Source: Owenia fusiformis (Eukaryota; Annelida; Polychaeta; Sabellida; Oweniidae). Taken from it: 64,000 bases of DNA. Below, piece by piece: positions 46,162 through 57,439 of the stretch (its first letter is position 1; each line of letters opens with the position of its first letter). The stretch spans positions 23,255,375 to 23,319,374 of the forward strand of contig CAIIXF020000005.1 in the NCBI GenBank assembly GCA_903813345.2, given 5' to 3'. Below the pieces are notes generated by a model. That model was not told where the DNA came from, ran no database searches, and saw nothing but the letters and a program-made list of their open reading frames with translations. Made by a program: the position numbers and the translations under genes.

Positions 46162-49100
46162 ATGCTGCGTTCAACCTGTTTGCTGCTGGCGGCAACATGT
46201 GTCATGGCCGATGTTTACTTACACGTTCCAAGAGGCTCAAATAACAGACTCAATGAAAATTCAGCAAATCGACAAAATGCTAACAGACTATTTGACTCAC
46301 AGGTATTTTTAATTGAGGTTTAATTAAATAACAATTTCTGCAATTCTGCTATGTAATTATGAGACAGCAAATAATTCCATGTTATCAGCAGATACAGAGA
46401 GGGAAAGGGGTTACTGTAGAAACTATCTTTGCCATTGTTGTAATGTATGTCTGTGCATGCAATTTATATGCAAGTAATACGTCTTTACAAAGCAATACAT
46501 CTTAACAAAACAAAACTGGAAAATATTTGCAAAATGAGAAAAACACACTGGTTTGTTACACATGGGAGGGGGCCATTTTAACAGAAAGTTTATAAAGTTT
46601 AGGATTCTTAAAATCCATTGGTTTCTTATGAACATTCTCTTATGAAATCAATATATCCATGGAATGCAACTACAATGTGTTTATACATGCATTTACAACA
46701 CCGATATAATACAAGTGTATATACCGTAGGTTTGAATTTTGATACTGAAAGACCTCAATTTGAACTTAATGGTTTCTGGCTCTCCACAATTTTTGTGTCA
46801 TATGACAGGGTGTTAAAAAACGCCATATCTTGGAAAATACTTATCCAATTGTGTTCATTTTTTTTCAGAAAAGAAAGAAGAGACTGTGTGTGTATAGCTA
46901 CTGCTGTTAGTTAGTTGTAAAACACGATGCCTTGTATACCTGCTAAAAAGACATTAGTATAACTAATGTCTTTTGAGCAGTTGTCCAGGGCATCATGTTT
47001 TACAACTAACTAACAACATGAGCTATTATAATATATATACACACACACTGTCTCTTCTTTCTCTCCTGAAAAAATTAACATAAACATAAACATTCATTGC
47101 TTTTCTATTGATATGTATCATTAATGACATTTTGATCTTGTTAATTTAGAATCTTATCAAAGGTAAGAATCAGAAATCAGTGATTAATTGCTTTGATACA
47201 TCCCTGTGAAGCTAAAATTGCTCTTATTTTAGCAATTTTCATACACAAACATTGTTTTAAAATGTGTAGAAATGATCTCTGCCATCTAATTTATGAGTAT
47301 CTAGAGTTGTAGAGGTATGTTGTTAAATGTCAAAAGGTGGCAAAAATGAAAAATTCTCTGGTTTCAACCGATTTTAGAGGCTGAGATTCAGGAGGCTAAT
47401 TGCTGACTTAAATGTGGAGTTGCTTGGCAGTGAAGTAATAAATGTTGCAGTCTGCACTGCCTTAAATGCCAAAGTAGACATGAAGATCACTTCCCCAGTT
47501 TTCACAATATTTAAGTCAACCAAAAGTGACAAAATCTCAAACACTTAGTCATCTTATCAATAGGCATCATTCATTTAAAGTCTTGCTCATTGCTTTTCTG
47601 TTCACAAATTGTTAAATGCCATCTTTGTAAAACAATTTTCATTACTTAAACATCTAATATGTGGCATGGAATGGCAGAGGTTATTTAGTTATTGATAATA
47701 CAAATGCACTTGCAGTTTTACATAGTTATTTTACTTGTTCATACATTTTTCAGAACAACAACAGAGGTGGTTACAATGTTGGGGATCAAGGGCAGAATGC
47801 CCAGGCTGGGAATGGTGAAGAGAATCAATATAGAATGGTATGTATTATACCTCTATTTAAAGGGGAAAGAAGCTCACAAAAGAAGTATAATTCATTAAAA
47901 TATTAAGTATGTTATTAAAAAGACTGATTGGGTTACTTATGTTTTCGATAGATGCATAAACGAACATATTTCAAAATCATCTGCAAGTTATCAGGAGTTC
48001 AAATCTGACTTTAGATTTGAGCTTCATTGACCTTGAGGAGTCGCAGATATAGTCGGGCACATTCCAATTTTTTTAAGTTATGTTACCTTCTCAAGGTAAA
48101 AAAAAGGTCAAAAAGGTATTTTTTCAACTTGCTTCAAATTGACAATTTTTTCGGACTTTAGAATTGAGATTTGACCTTCATTGACCTTCTCAAGGTCAAA
48201 AAAGGTCAAAAAGGTATTTTTCAAATTGATCAATTGATCATCTAGAAGTTCTCAGATAATTTTTTTCAAAGTTATCTAGAAGTTCTCAATAGTTCAAATC
48301 TGACTATAGATTTAGTAGAATATGTTGTGGGGCATATTTTACCATCTTTCTTGGGTTACAATATGGCGAATAACGTTGATATGACATCACACTTCCGGTG
48401 ACCTTGATGCAAAATGGCTATCTCCATCAACTATGTCAGTGGGTCAATTGATTTTATTCTTTACAATATAATCACTTAACCTAATATATTTTTTAAAAAG
48501 TTTTATTCTTATTTCCTCAATTACACATAAAGCTACATATTGAGATGAACATAGAGCCAACCATTAGTTCTGCTTTGAGGCTCATTGTAAATGTCATTTG
48601 CCAGTAGAAGATCATTCAGGTCATGTAATTATGTGGTCATTCATTGAGGATACAGTACTATATCAAGTCATTTAAACAATTTACATAATTATTAAATAAA
48701 GAAATATTGTAATTTAAACCAGTGCACAAAAATGTTTTTCATGATTTTTCATAGACATACTTCCAAAGCGCCAAAGCTTACAAGACTTTAACAGATGATG
48801 CTGGTAAGAGTTTCTTGACATTTGAATGGACCAATCAGCATGGATGTGGAGGTAACGAGGATACAGACCCGCATAAACAGAATTGCAATATCGTGTTTCA
48901 GTATATGTGCATGCCTGAAATCAATTCTGCTACAGGTATAAAAAAGTTTTAAGTTATGTTTGGGTTGCATGTTGAACTTTTGGAATCGCCAACACCTCTG
49001 TCCGTCCATATGTCCTTTGTCTGTCCTTTTTTATATTTCTCTATTTATTATTATTTTTATTAGATTTAAAAGTGCCACAACTGATTAGTCAATAAAACTT

Positions 49101-52100
49101 CTTCTACATGTATGTATAGATTTTGTAGGATGTTAGATATTGGATAATTATTTTTTCGTTTGTTATGTTCTTGCTTGATGTTTCATTTCTGACATGTCTA
49201 TTTCATTCTCTTTTATTTTATTTCCTTACTATTTACAATGCATATGTGTGCATCTTCTCCATGCTAATTTCTCTCCTTGCTATCATTTTCTAAATTGATC
49301 CATAATAATTACTCAATTTGACTGCAGGTGCTCAAGGTGCAGGTCAAATAAGAAATGGAGAAACCACTGCAACTCAAAACTATCAACAAACCAATAATCA
49401 GAATGAAAATCAAAATGCTGCTACAAATCGCCGCAACAACAATGTTAATGTGAATAGAGGCCTACAGGAACCATGGGAATGGTACGATAAATGCAACAGC
49501 CGTGAGAGGAATGCAGGTTAGTTGCTGTTAAAATTCATTTATTTTGAGCAAAAGAAAATCTGAATTTGGATTAAAATAAAAAAGTTGAATTTTTGCTGTC
49601 TTTTTATTCCTTTCTCGATTCTCCTTAAAAATGTTTTTTTCAGGTTTGTTTACTGCTGACCAAAAACTAAAAGCCAACAATGGTCGTGGAATTAGTGCTG
49701 CCATCTATACAAGACAAAACCCTAACGGTAATCGTCGTGGTTATGAGTGTCCGGAAGAGAGAGATTATTATCCATACTGGCATCCAACTGTGTGGAGGGA
49801 CATTGCAGTGCTCTCGGAGAATGCTAGTCAATGCGCGTAAGTTAAACTCAGTAGATATAGGCACAAACACTGACCCTAAGAATACTGTAGCACAGAAGGG
49901 ATAAATTATCAAGTTATCAAGTTCTTAAAGTGTAATCCCCAGATTTTTCCTCACATTGATGCAATATTCTCAGGCTCTCTTTTTTCCAAACAAATTTTTA
50001 ATAATTTTATGAAGCAAACAATAAGATGTTCAGTTGGTTGGCAATAATTCAAAAACTGCTGACCCAATATTGTTCATATTTTTGATATTTTTGATACACA
50101 TATGCCATATGCATGGAAGTGCAAGTCATGCATCTTAGATAATAAAAAGTAGAATAATCATTTATTTATGACTTAGTCCAAATTCTTGTTTTTTTATTTT
50201 CAACTTGGTATATTTTTCTATTTTTGCATTTTTTGGGTTAAAAGTCAGATACATGCATATCAGGTCTCCCAAAAAAAAGTGAAGCGCTTTTTGACATTTT
50301 GCTAAGCAATTTATATCTCAAATTTATTGAAAATTTTCTATTATACTTGTTAAAAAGCGGTTCAATTTTTTGGGACACCCAATTTGTAGTGTCTATATCT
50401 ATGTTGTCAAAACATCCAACATGCATCTTCTGAATTTGCAATTTTTATGACAAATATATTAAAATTGAATTGACTATATTTTTCTTGATCTAAGCAAATA
50501 TTAATTATTTATTTTCCAGATACTATACCAACAACAGCTTCAATACACGACCATATGGAGAATGCATTGAGACATATGGGAATGGACAGGCCAAACACTG
50601 GTCACAGTATAACAATCCTGCAGATTGTGCTGATAATGGAGGTGAATGGACAGAATTCTCCAGCTACTTGGACAAAGCACCAGGTATTGTAGAGGGCTTC
50701 TTAATATGGTCTTACAACACTTGACATAATCAACTCTGCTAGACAACCAATGCAATTGGTAGAGATATTTTGGAAATGCAAATTTTTGTGCAAGCAAAAT
50801 CTCTTTTATCATTCATTTTTTAAAAATGAACAGAATTCAGTCAGTTACATATGAGACAGTGGCTAACATATCAGACAGGAGATTTCTTAATTCCAATTCT
50901 GATTTTTTTTCTCATATTCAGTCCAGTCCTCTCATATACTCTCATGTACTTGAACAATAATTTCAGAGTTCACAACACAAGCTGCATGCGAAGCTGCAGG
51001 GACCAAAGATGGACATCAACTTATCTGGGCCATACCATATGACAGACCCCTCATTGGTTCCATATCTACAGATGAGGCTTGCCTTGTTGCTATGGATCCC
51101 CCAGAGTGCAAGGAAGCACCCTGGTCTAGGTAAATTCTGATGACATTATTAAAGGCACCATTTGTGGGTCACCATGTGAGGAAATGTCCACTTGTCCATC
51201 TGTCCATTCTTTCATCAATAATTTTTGGATGAATGAAAAGTGGCTATTGTACATGTATATTGTATTGTTCTTTTTAGCAAGGGGTCCATTATGGAAATGT
51301 ACACCATTGCTCTCCTGGCTCTTTATTTTGCCTCCTTTTGGAGAAATGGGCCTTTCTGTCATCAAAATATCACATTAATCACAGTATGCAAGCCTTTAAT
51401 GATGTGATATTTTTTTCATTATGTTAAGCCTCATAATGTTTTAACTTGCTATATTCCTACATGCATCTCCTTTTTCTCATAACCAGCATTTGATATATCA
51501 TTCAATTTGATTTTTATGTCCTTGATATATAAAACATCTAAGAAAGGAATGTTGGCCAATGGTCATGCATGTATCCACCTCAATAGACCAGAAGGACATA
51601 TATGTACATATCTATTTGTGTTAATAATTACAGGTCCAATCACCTTGGGAATGGGCGAGATGGAGTAGCTAACAACTATACATGGACCATTCCTCAGTTC
51701 ACATCGACAGACACTCAGAGATGTGCAATGCGAATAAGGTAAATATTTCTTGAAATATGCCATGGTTGTCATGCAAAAAGAGTGAAATAAGGAGGGAATG
51801 AATGCATTTTTAACCACTTATAATTCAAATTTAAGATATAAGGCACTTCAAATGAAAGAAAAATTATATAAGATGGTCACAAGTAATAATGTTGTGACTT
51901 ATAAACATAAACCTTAGTATTTTTTAACATAGAATGATTTTAAATATGCGAACGTTCTGATGATTTCATATAAGTTTGGGAATCAATGTAGTAAAAGTAG
52001 ACAAAGTCCTGGAAAGTGATCTAATCAAGACACATCAAATAGTAAAATATCTCAATTCATGTAAATTTAACATGTTTTACTGTACCTTGAATTACTATAT

Positions 52101-53335
52101 AGATTAACACATGGACTATTATTTTAACATTCTTCAGTTGATAGATGGCATGATTATTACAAGGTTTTAGTATTTTTTTTAGATGCAGGTGCATTTAGAA
52201 AAATGAATTCAAAATTCTATATTTCTGTAACTATATATAATTTCTTATCCATGGTTAAAACCTTGGAGTTGTTAACTTTTTGGTTATGAATGTTTACAGA
52301 AATGACTTCTTGATTGACCATTCTATTCTCAATGTATTTCAGATATAACATCTCAACCGATGATTATGATCCTTTCAACACTGACAGCACTCAGAATAAG
52401 AATATGTAAGTAAATACATCAGTCATTTCATTCACTTGTACGCATGACTGCATGAAAAAAGATATTTTGCAAGGAAGATGAAGTGTCAGTTTCACTTTCA
52501 GTTTGAGTTGTCTATGTCAATGTAAATAATCTGCAAAAGGCTAATAAGCCCATTTAAAGCATATACTTGTAGATGGCGGCAAAATTCTTTTGTAGTAGGA
52601 TCTGATTTATTGAGCTACTGATCCTTCTATAAAGGAATCTTGACGGCATCTATGATTTAAAGCAGATATACAATTTATTATTTAACCGTGATAGATTAGA
52701 ATTTGAAAATAATATAATTTTAAAACCTTAACATTTAAAAATAGATCTATGGTTTGGTTTCTCATTTGAAAACCGGAATGATAAGATACGCTGGTGGTGA
52801 CTATCAGGCTATCGTATTGACATTGCCACTATTTACCAGTAGTGCAGGCTTGTTATCTGATTTTTTTCTTTAAAGTGCGATAAGAACCGAAAAACCAAAC
52901 CGAAGCCGTACCGAAAAGATAAAAACCGTAACCCCAAAACCAAAACAAGAAATTATGAAGCCATTTAAGAGCCCTACTAGTATATGTTGATAAAATGTTG
53001 TAATATTTGAGGAGAATTATGTTTAATTATCTTCTATTTTAGTGCTCAAGGGATTGTGTCGCCAGTACAACAAAACCCAATTGTTGAAGTAGGAGCAAGC
53101 TCACCTCTCCGTCTTGCAATAAATACAGCACAATTTGGACGTGTTTTTCAAGATCGCAGCCACGCCTTTTTACTTGCTCCAAGGCCAGCTGGTGTTGGCG
53201 ATGAGAAACTGTATAATTTGAATGTTCGGGGAAAGCGGGGAAATATTGTTCAAACATTTCCTGCTGTGGAGTATGATTTTGCCCCAAATGATCTGAACAT
53301 TACGGATGCTGACTTGGTGCATATACAGTGGACAG
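46162..53335 (+). CDS. DD3-3-family secreted protein, ten coding exons, 3' end outside the window
   Basis: Coding exons: 46162-46302, 47754-47837, 48755-48935, 49328-49516, 49644-49836, 50520-50683, 50967-51129, 51634-51738, 52343-52405, 53043-53335. All are GT-AG and in phase, giving 525 codons so far. The start [16 protein letters not shown] is a signal peptide. [81 protein letters not shown] and IQWTG follow, in the same order as in the paralogue at 30,288-42,383. Exon 4 adds a region rich in Asn and Gln (about residues 136-180) that the paralogue lacks. The partner still has about 315 residues after the corresponding point, including the C-terminal anchor. I found no matching exon downstream to 64,000, so the last visible intron is over 10 kb or the gene is truncated. 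Confidence 0.9.
46867..47065. mobile_element. Near-perfect hairpin MITE in intron 1 of the plus-strand DD3-3-like gene
   Basis: Arms of about 90 bp pair GTTAGTTAGTTGTAAAACA with TGTTTTACAACTAACTAAC-like DNA, and AAGACATTAGT with ACTAATGTCTT across a 2-4 base turn near 46,960. The outer ends carry GAGACTGTGTGTGTAT and its complement. No coding content. Confidence 0.75.
47965..48330. repeat. Copy of the CAAGGTCAAAAAGG dispersed repeat (intronic)
   Basis: Shares AAATCATCTGCAAGTTATCA-like, GGAGTTCAAATCTGAC and CTCAAGGTCAAAAAAGGTC blocks with 45,660-45,850. The (GTCC)n head is missing. It lies in intron 2 of the plus-strand gene. Confidence 0.6.
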
Positions 53336-53860
53336 GTAGGTGGAAATACTTATATAGGTTATTGTAAATATTTTGCAAGACATCAAATCAAAGATTTGCC
53401 TTCTTCATAGTTTTTGATTATGATCTCCAACTTTTTTGTGATGGTGGTTGGTGTTCAGAGTTTGGTGCTCAGATAACAATAAATGTAACAAACAGGAGGT
53501 AGTGACATTTTGCATGCCTTGTTTTACATTATTATAAACTCAATGAACTTGTTTCAATAGAACCTATCCCTCATGGAAAAGCATTTTTGGATGTAAACCT
53601 TAACCTGTACTTTGCTGGTGAAATAAATTGTAACAGGCAGGCATATTTAATGGATATAATATAGTATATAGTTCAATGTTTTAACAGCTCATATGTTGAT
53701 TACATGTATTTATATTAGACTAGTTCATCATTTTGTCATAAAAACCTACATATCCTTTGTTACTCTGTGCCTTTTCATTACTCTGTGGGTGAGTTGCTAA
53801 TAAGCTTGATGAACAAGGTTATTAATATATTATTAGTACATCTCATTCAATATTTCTTTA

Positions 53861-54112
53861 TTATAACATACCTATGATGATGTATAGTGCAAAGTGTACA
53901 CAAGACAGCGGGCCAATATAAGTTTTGAAAAGCCCGCGCCCGCTAACTTTCTGATTGGTCAAGGCTCTGACGTCATAACCAATCAATCGAAGATAAAACT
54001 GCGCGAGCAATTTTTCTAAACTCATTTCAATCATTTTCAAACCATTTGTGTTTCAATTCTATAAGAAAACGGTACTCTCTGACCAGTCTACATCATCATA
54101 GGTATGTTATAA
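53861..54112. mobile_element. MITE, about 252 bp, with 24-bp inverted ends
   Basis: TTATAACATACCTATGATGA starts the left end (53,861) and the exact complement closes the right end (54,112). The interior is locally GC-richer (AGCCCGCGCCCGC) and contains TGACGTCA. No coding content. Confidence 0.8.
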
Positions 54113-54116
54113 ATCG

Positions 54117-54236
54117 TTTATGTCACTATCGTGGCACATATGCCCTCGGTTCTCAGAGATCAATGTCCCTCCCAAGGTCGGGCCGTATATCACTGAGACC
54201 TCGGGCATATATGTCACGATAGTGACATAACCTCTA
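54117..54236. repeat. Palindromic element, about 120 bp
   Basis: TTATGTCACTATCGTG at the left pairs with CACGATAGTGACATAA at the right. Further pairing of GCATATATGCC-like segments occurs on either side of a GTCCCTCCCAAGGTC centre. It directly follows the MITE at 53,861-54,112. Confidence 0.65.
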
Positions 54237-54239
54237 ATT

Positions 54240-56098
54240 ATAAACTTGCTTCTCAGAATAATAAGGATATTTTGTTCAATTTTGACAAAGTATGTTAATT
54301 GCAATATGTTGCTGATTGCACAAAAACATAAAGATCAAGTAACACTTTTTGGAATAAGTTAAAGAGCCCCAAAAGTTGACACTGGTCCAAAATTAACAAA
54401 AAATGCATTTTGTAGTCAGTCACATTGCATTGGAATACAACACTATAATTGAGAATATAAGAACATTACATTCCCCTACCCCTTAAAATGTTAGAAGGGT
54501 CATAGTTAAGTAGAGGTCAGTAAACGTTTTGCAGTGTTGCAGTTTATCAAAAGAAAAACTAAATTTTGTCTGAGCTATCAATTGCATTAATTCTATATAA
54601 TACAAATACAAGGAGTCATAATTTGATGATTTTTAATTATCCTGCTTTATTTCATTAAGTCTATCAGAATTTAACAACATGTGGGCAAGTAGATGAAATT
54701 TGCGCAAACTATTGCTGTTTCATGGTGATATAAGGGTGATGATAATGTATGTCTGAGACAACGATAATGGACTTTAGAACCATCAATAGATGGCATAGAA
54801 TTTGTAAGATTGTTTTTAACATGTTGCTTCAGATATTGCATTGATCAGTTGATCATCATTATTCCCTTGTATTGACATCTACAACTATATATTCTATCAG
54901 CCTGTAGTATCTACTTTCTGAAATAAGAATATTCCACTCCCTATGCAGCATGTCATTGTCAGCCCACTACCTTAAACATTTATTTTCTGAATAAATAAAT
55001 CTCTCTGTATGAACATAACAGGCTCATCTTTATATACGATATTGGTATGAAATTGTCTATAATCGCTCTGGAAACCAATGGTTCAATGAATCAAATCGTA
55101 ACCAGTTCACCTTGACTTGTGATATGAATATCAATATTTAAAAGCAGAATGTAATGATATTCTTAATTTAAAGTACATATTCTTACTTACAAGATCAAAA
55201 AATTGTTTCTTATAACTTAAAGACAGTGAATGTGAGCTTTCCAGAACAAATAAACATTCAATTCAATTAATTTGAGTCCATAGCAAGCTGTATATCTTGT
55301 TGTATCAAAGGTAAAACAGGTAATATTTCATTGAACATGCAATCTGGTGTGCTAACTTTTTTTTCCACAGCTTCATAGACATTTTATAGGAAACCTCTCT
55401 AAATTATTCATAGTTTTCAGGAACAGGAAGTGTAAGATAGATGCCACATCATCATTCCAATCAAATAACATGAATAAGCATCTCTTTTAGTTGAATGCAT
55501 AATAATTTCTTGAATTGAGATTTGTTTTTACCAAATTTTGACATTTTGAAGCAAGAGATCATACTTTGTATCATATTAACATGATGCTTTCGAGTTTTCA
55601 TAATAATGAAACTATTTAGTATCTTTAAAAATGATTCAAGTGATCTGCATTGTTTAAAACCCTGTCACTGGGTGTATGTTAAGGAAGCTATTTTTGATTT
55701 CCTGTCCTAAAATCTTGTCAGTAAATTCTACACTTTTCAAACCATTTTGTCAAATGGATTGATCTTAAATTTTTAGGGATGTTTCTTTATATGAAATTTT
55801 ACAAGTGATTATTTTTTAAGCATTCTAAGACAGTCATTTTGGGATTTCTTTTTCTGCCCTATAATCTTATCTGTATGGTCTTCTCTACATAGATGTATTT
55901 CATATAAGATCTCTGATTTTGGCGTTCTCTGCATGTTTACTCTATTCCTTCTTCAGTTCATGCTTTTTATACCTATTTCCACCCGTTTTTACTCTACTGG
56001 ATAATACATTCATTTTGAAAGTCTGGAATAATTTTACATGATATCCCACCGAGTGAGAATAGGTTTGCCAGTCAGTACCATGTATGAAGAACCAACGA
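54240..56098. other. Non-coding stretch (intron or intergenic)
   Basis: AT-rich, frequent stops, no repeat array. No exon continuing the plus-strand DD3-3-like gene was recognised. Confidence 0.45.
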
Positions 56099-57382
56099 CT
56101 ACTTTTCACAAAAAGGTGGATATTTAGGTGATGCACAACCACGTGGATGGCCTTGTTTATCGCAGTTTTTATCACTTATGGTGAATATCCGATCATATGG
56201 AATGTTGCCGAGCTCTGTTGCCGCAGCCCCAAATAAGGAACCTTTGGTCAGGAACACAATGTCTGCTTTAGAAATTATGAAAAAATCTGCCATAGTTTTA
56301 ATGACACCTTTTGTTTTGGTTTTGTCATCATATTTATCTAAATGGGCAACATGAACAGGGGAAGATATATCTGTGTAAATCACATTATTTTTGCCAATTT
56401 TTTTAGCAACGTTTTTAATGACATAATCCTCATCACTTGTAACAAACAGTTTTACATTTGCTGTATCAATTTTTCGCTCATTCATATATTTGTTGTAGCA
56501 GTCTATGAATTTGAATTCATCGCCATCAGAAAGGAAGCGCATATAGTCTGATTTTCCTGTTCTGATTACCAAGGCAACCATGTGTTTATCTTGAAACTGT
56601 TGCATAACATTGTCAATAACAGTTTTGACATTAGGTTTAAGTTGCATAAAATACGACCAGACTAGATGATCACCAAGGCTATATTGGAGATTGTTTACTT
56701 TTGGCTCAGTGAGAATTGGGTTTCCAACAGCAACATGACCCCTGATTTCAATAATGGTACTGTTTTTGCAAAGCCATTCATTTTCTAATGCATCATGTAT
56801 GTTCCACTTCAATTTTGAAGGCTCGAAGGTTGTATCCCAGTCAAAAAAGTTCCATTGCATCGTGAAAATGAAACTTGTTTGAATTGCTTTATAATATGCA
56901 GCAGAAAGGGCATGCATGGAGTCCCCGAATCCAGCACTGGGTATGAATATGATTGCCTTTTTTTGATCGCATGGTATTTCCTTGTTGGTCAACATGAGGT
57001 TATGCCATTTGGTGTACTGTTCCATTATTTGTTGAGGTTTCAGCTTTGGAATGTTTTTGATATACAAACTTTTAAAGTATGGTTTCTCCCTTGGCTTATT
57101 TTTCCTTGCCTTCAATGACTGATTGATCTCATCATTTGACGATGACATTGTGATGTAATGATATCCCATAATGACAAATAAAAGTCCTATTGTCATTTTC
57201 AAGATATTCAAAAAGGAGAGTCGCACACTCATGATACCTGATCTCCTTGTAAAAGGTGCTAATCGAATAATTTGACTTCTCATTGCTGCCAACCAGAATT
57301 TTATTGATGCTCCAGTTCCAATTGAGAGTTCTTCTTTCTGCTCCTCTGCTTTCGCATTGTTATTCCCTTCCTTTGCTCGCAT
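56099..57382 (-). CDS. Fucosyltransferase-like type II Golgi membrane protein
   Basis: An uninterrupted 427-codon frame ends in TAG. A hydrophobic segment at residues 60-78 (ILKMTIGLLFVIMGYHYIT) after a basic stretch (RLAPFTRRS) gives a type II signal anchor. The lumenal part starts with a lysine-rich stem (90-115). The catalytic-type features are FIPSAGFGDSMHALSAAYYK (146-165, a Gly-rich nucleotide-sugar loop), VALVIRTGKSDY (269-280, matching the H-x-R-x-G-D-type Arg of GT-B fucosyltransferases), KLFVTSDEDYV, and a C-terminal ADIVFLTKGSLFGAAATELG. This pattern recalls the O-FucT/NodZ-type fucosyltransferase superfamily. The donor and acceptor cannot be told from sequence. Met34 and Met51 are alternative starts, and Met51 gives the more typical short cytoplasmic tail. 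A splice acceptor (CTTCCAG|GT, exon edge 57,435) just upstream suggests a 5'-UTR intron. The gene lies antisense downstream of the last seen DD3-3-like exon. Confidence 0.75.
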   Translation of the reverse strand: MRAKEGNNNAKAEEQKEELSIGTGASIKFWLAAMRSQIIRLAPFTRRSGIMSVRLSFLNILKMTIGLLFVIMGYHYITMSSSNDEINQSLKARKNKPREKPYFKSLYIKNIPKLKPQQIMEQYTKWHNLMLTNKEIPCDQKKAIIFIPSAGFGDSMHALSAAYYKAIQTSFIFTMQWNFFDWDTTFEPSKLKWNIHDALENEWLCKNSTIIEIRGHVAVGNPILTEPKVNNLQYSLGDHLVWSYFMQLKPNVKTVIDNVMQQFQDKHMVALVIRTGKSDYMRFLSDGDEFKFIDCYNKYMNERKIDTANVKLFVTSDEDYVIKNVAKKIGKNNVIYTDISSPVHVAHLDKYDDKTKTKGVIKTMADFFIISKADIVFLTKGSLFGAAATELGNIPYDRIFTISDKNCDKQGHPRGCASPKYPPFCEK

Positions 57383-57439
57383 AGTACTGTCTCAGGGGTG
57401 ATAAATCGTCAATCCAACACTCATCAAAACGTAACCTGG

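Noticed and set aside
53336-53367. Read-through of exon 10 into the intron as the true end of the plus-strand protein
   Set aside because: A consensus donor (ACAG|GTAGGT) is present, and the paralogue continues for about 315 residues. The few extra codons look intronic.
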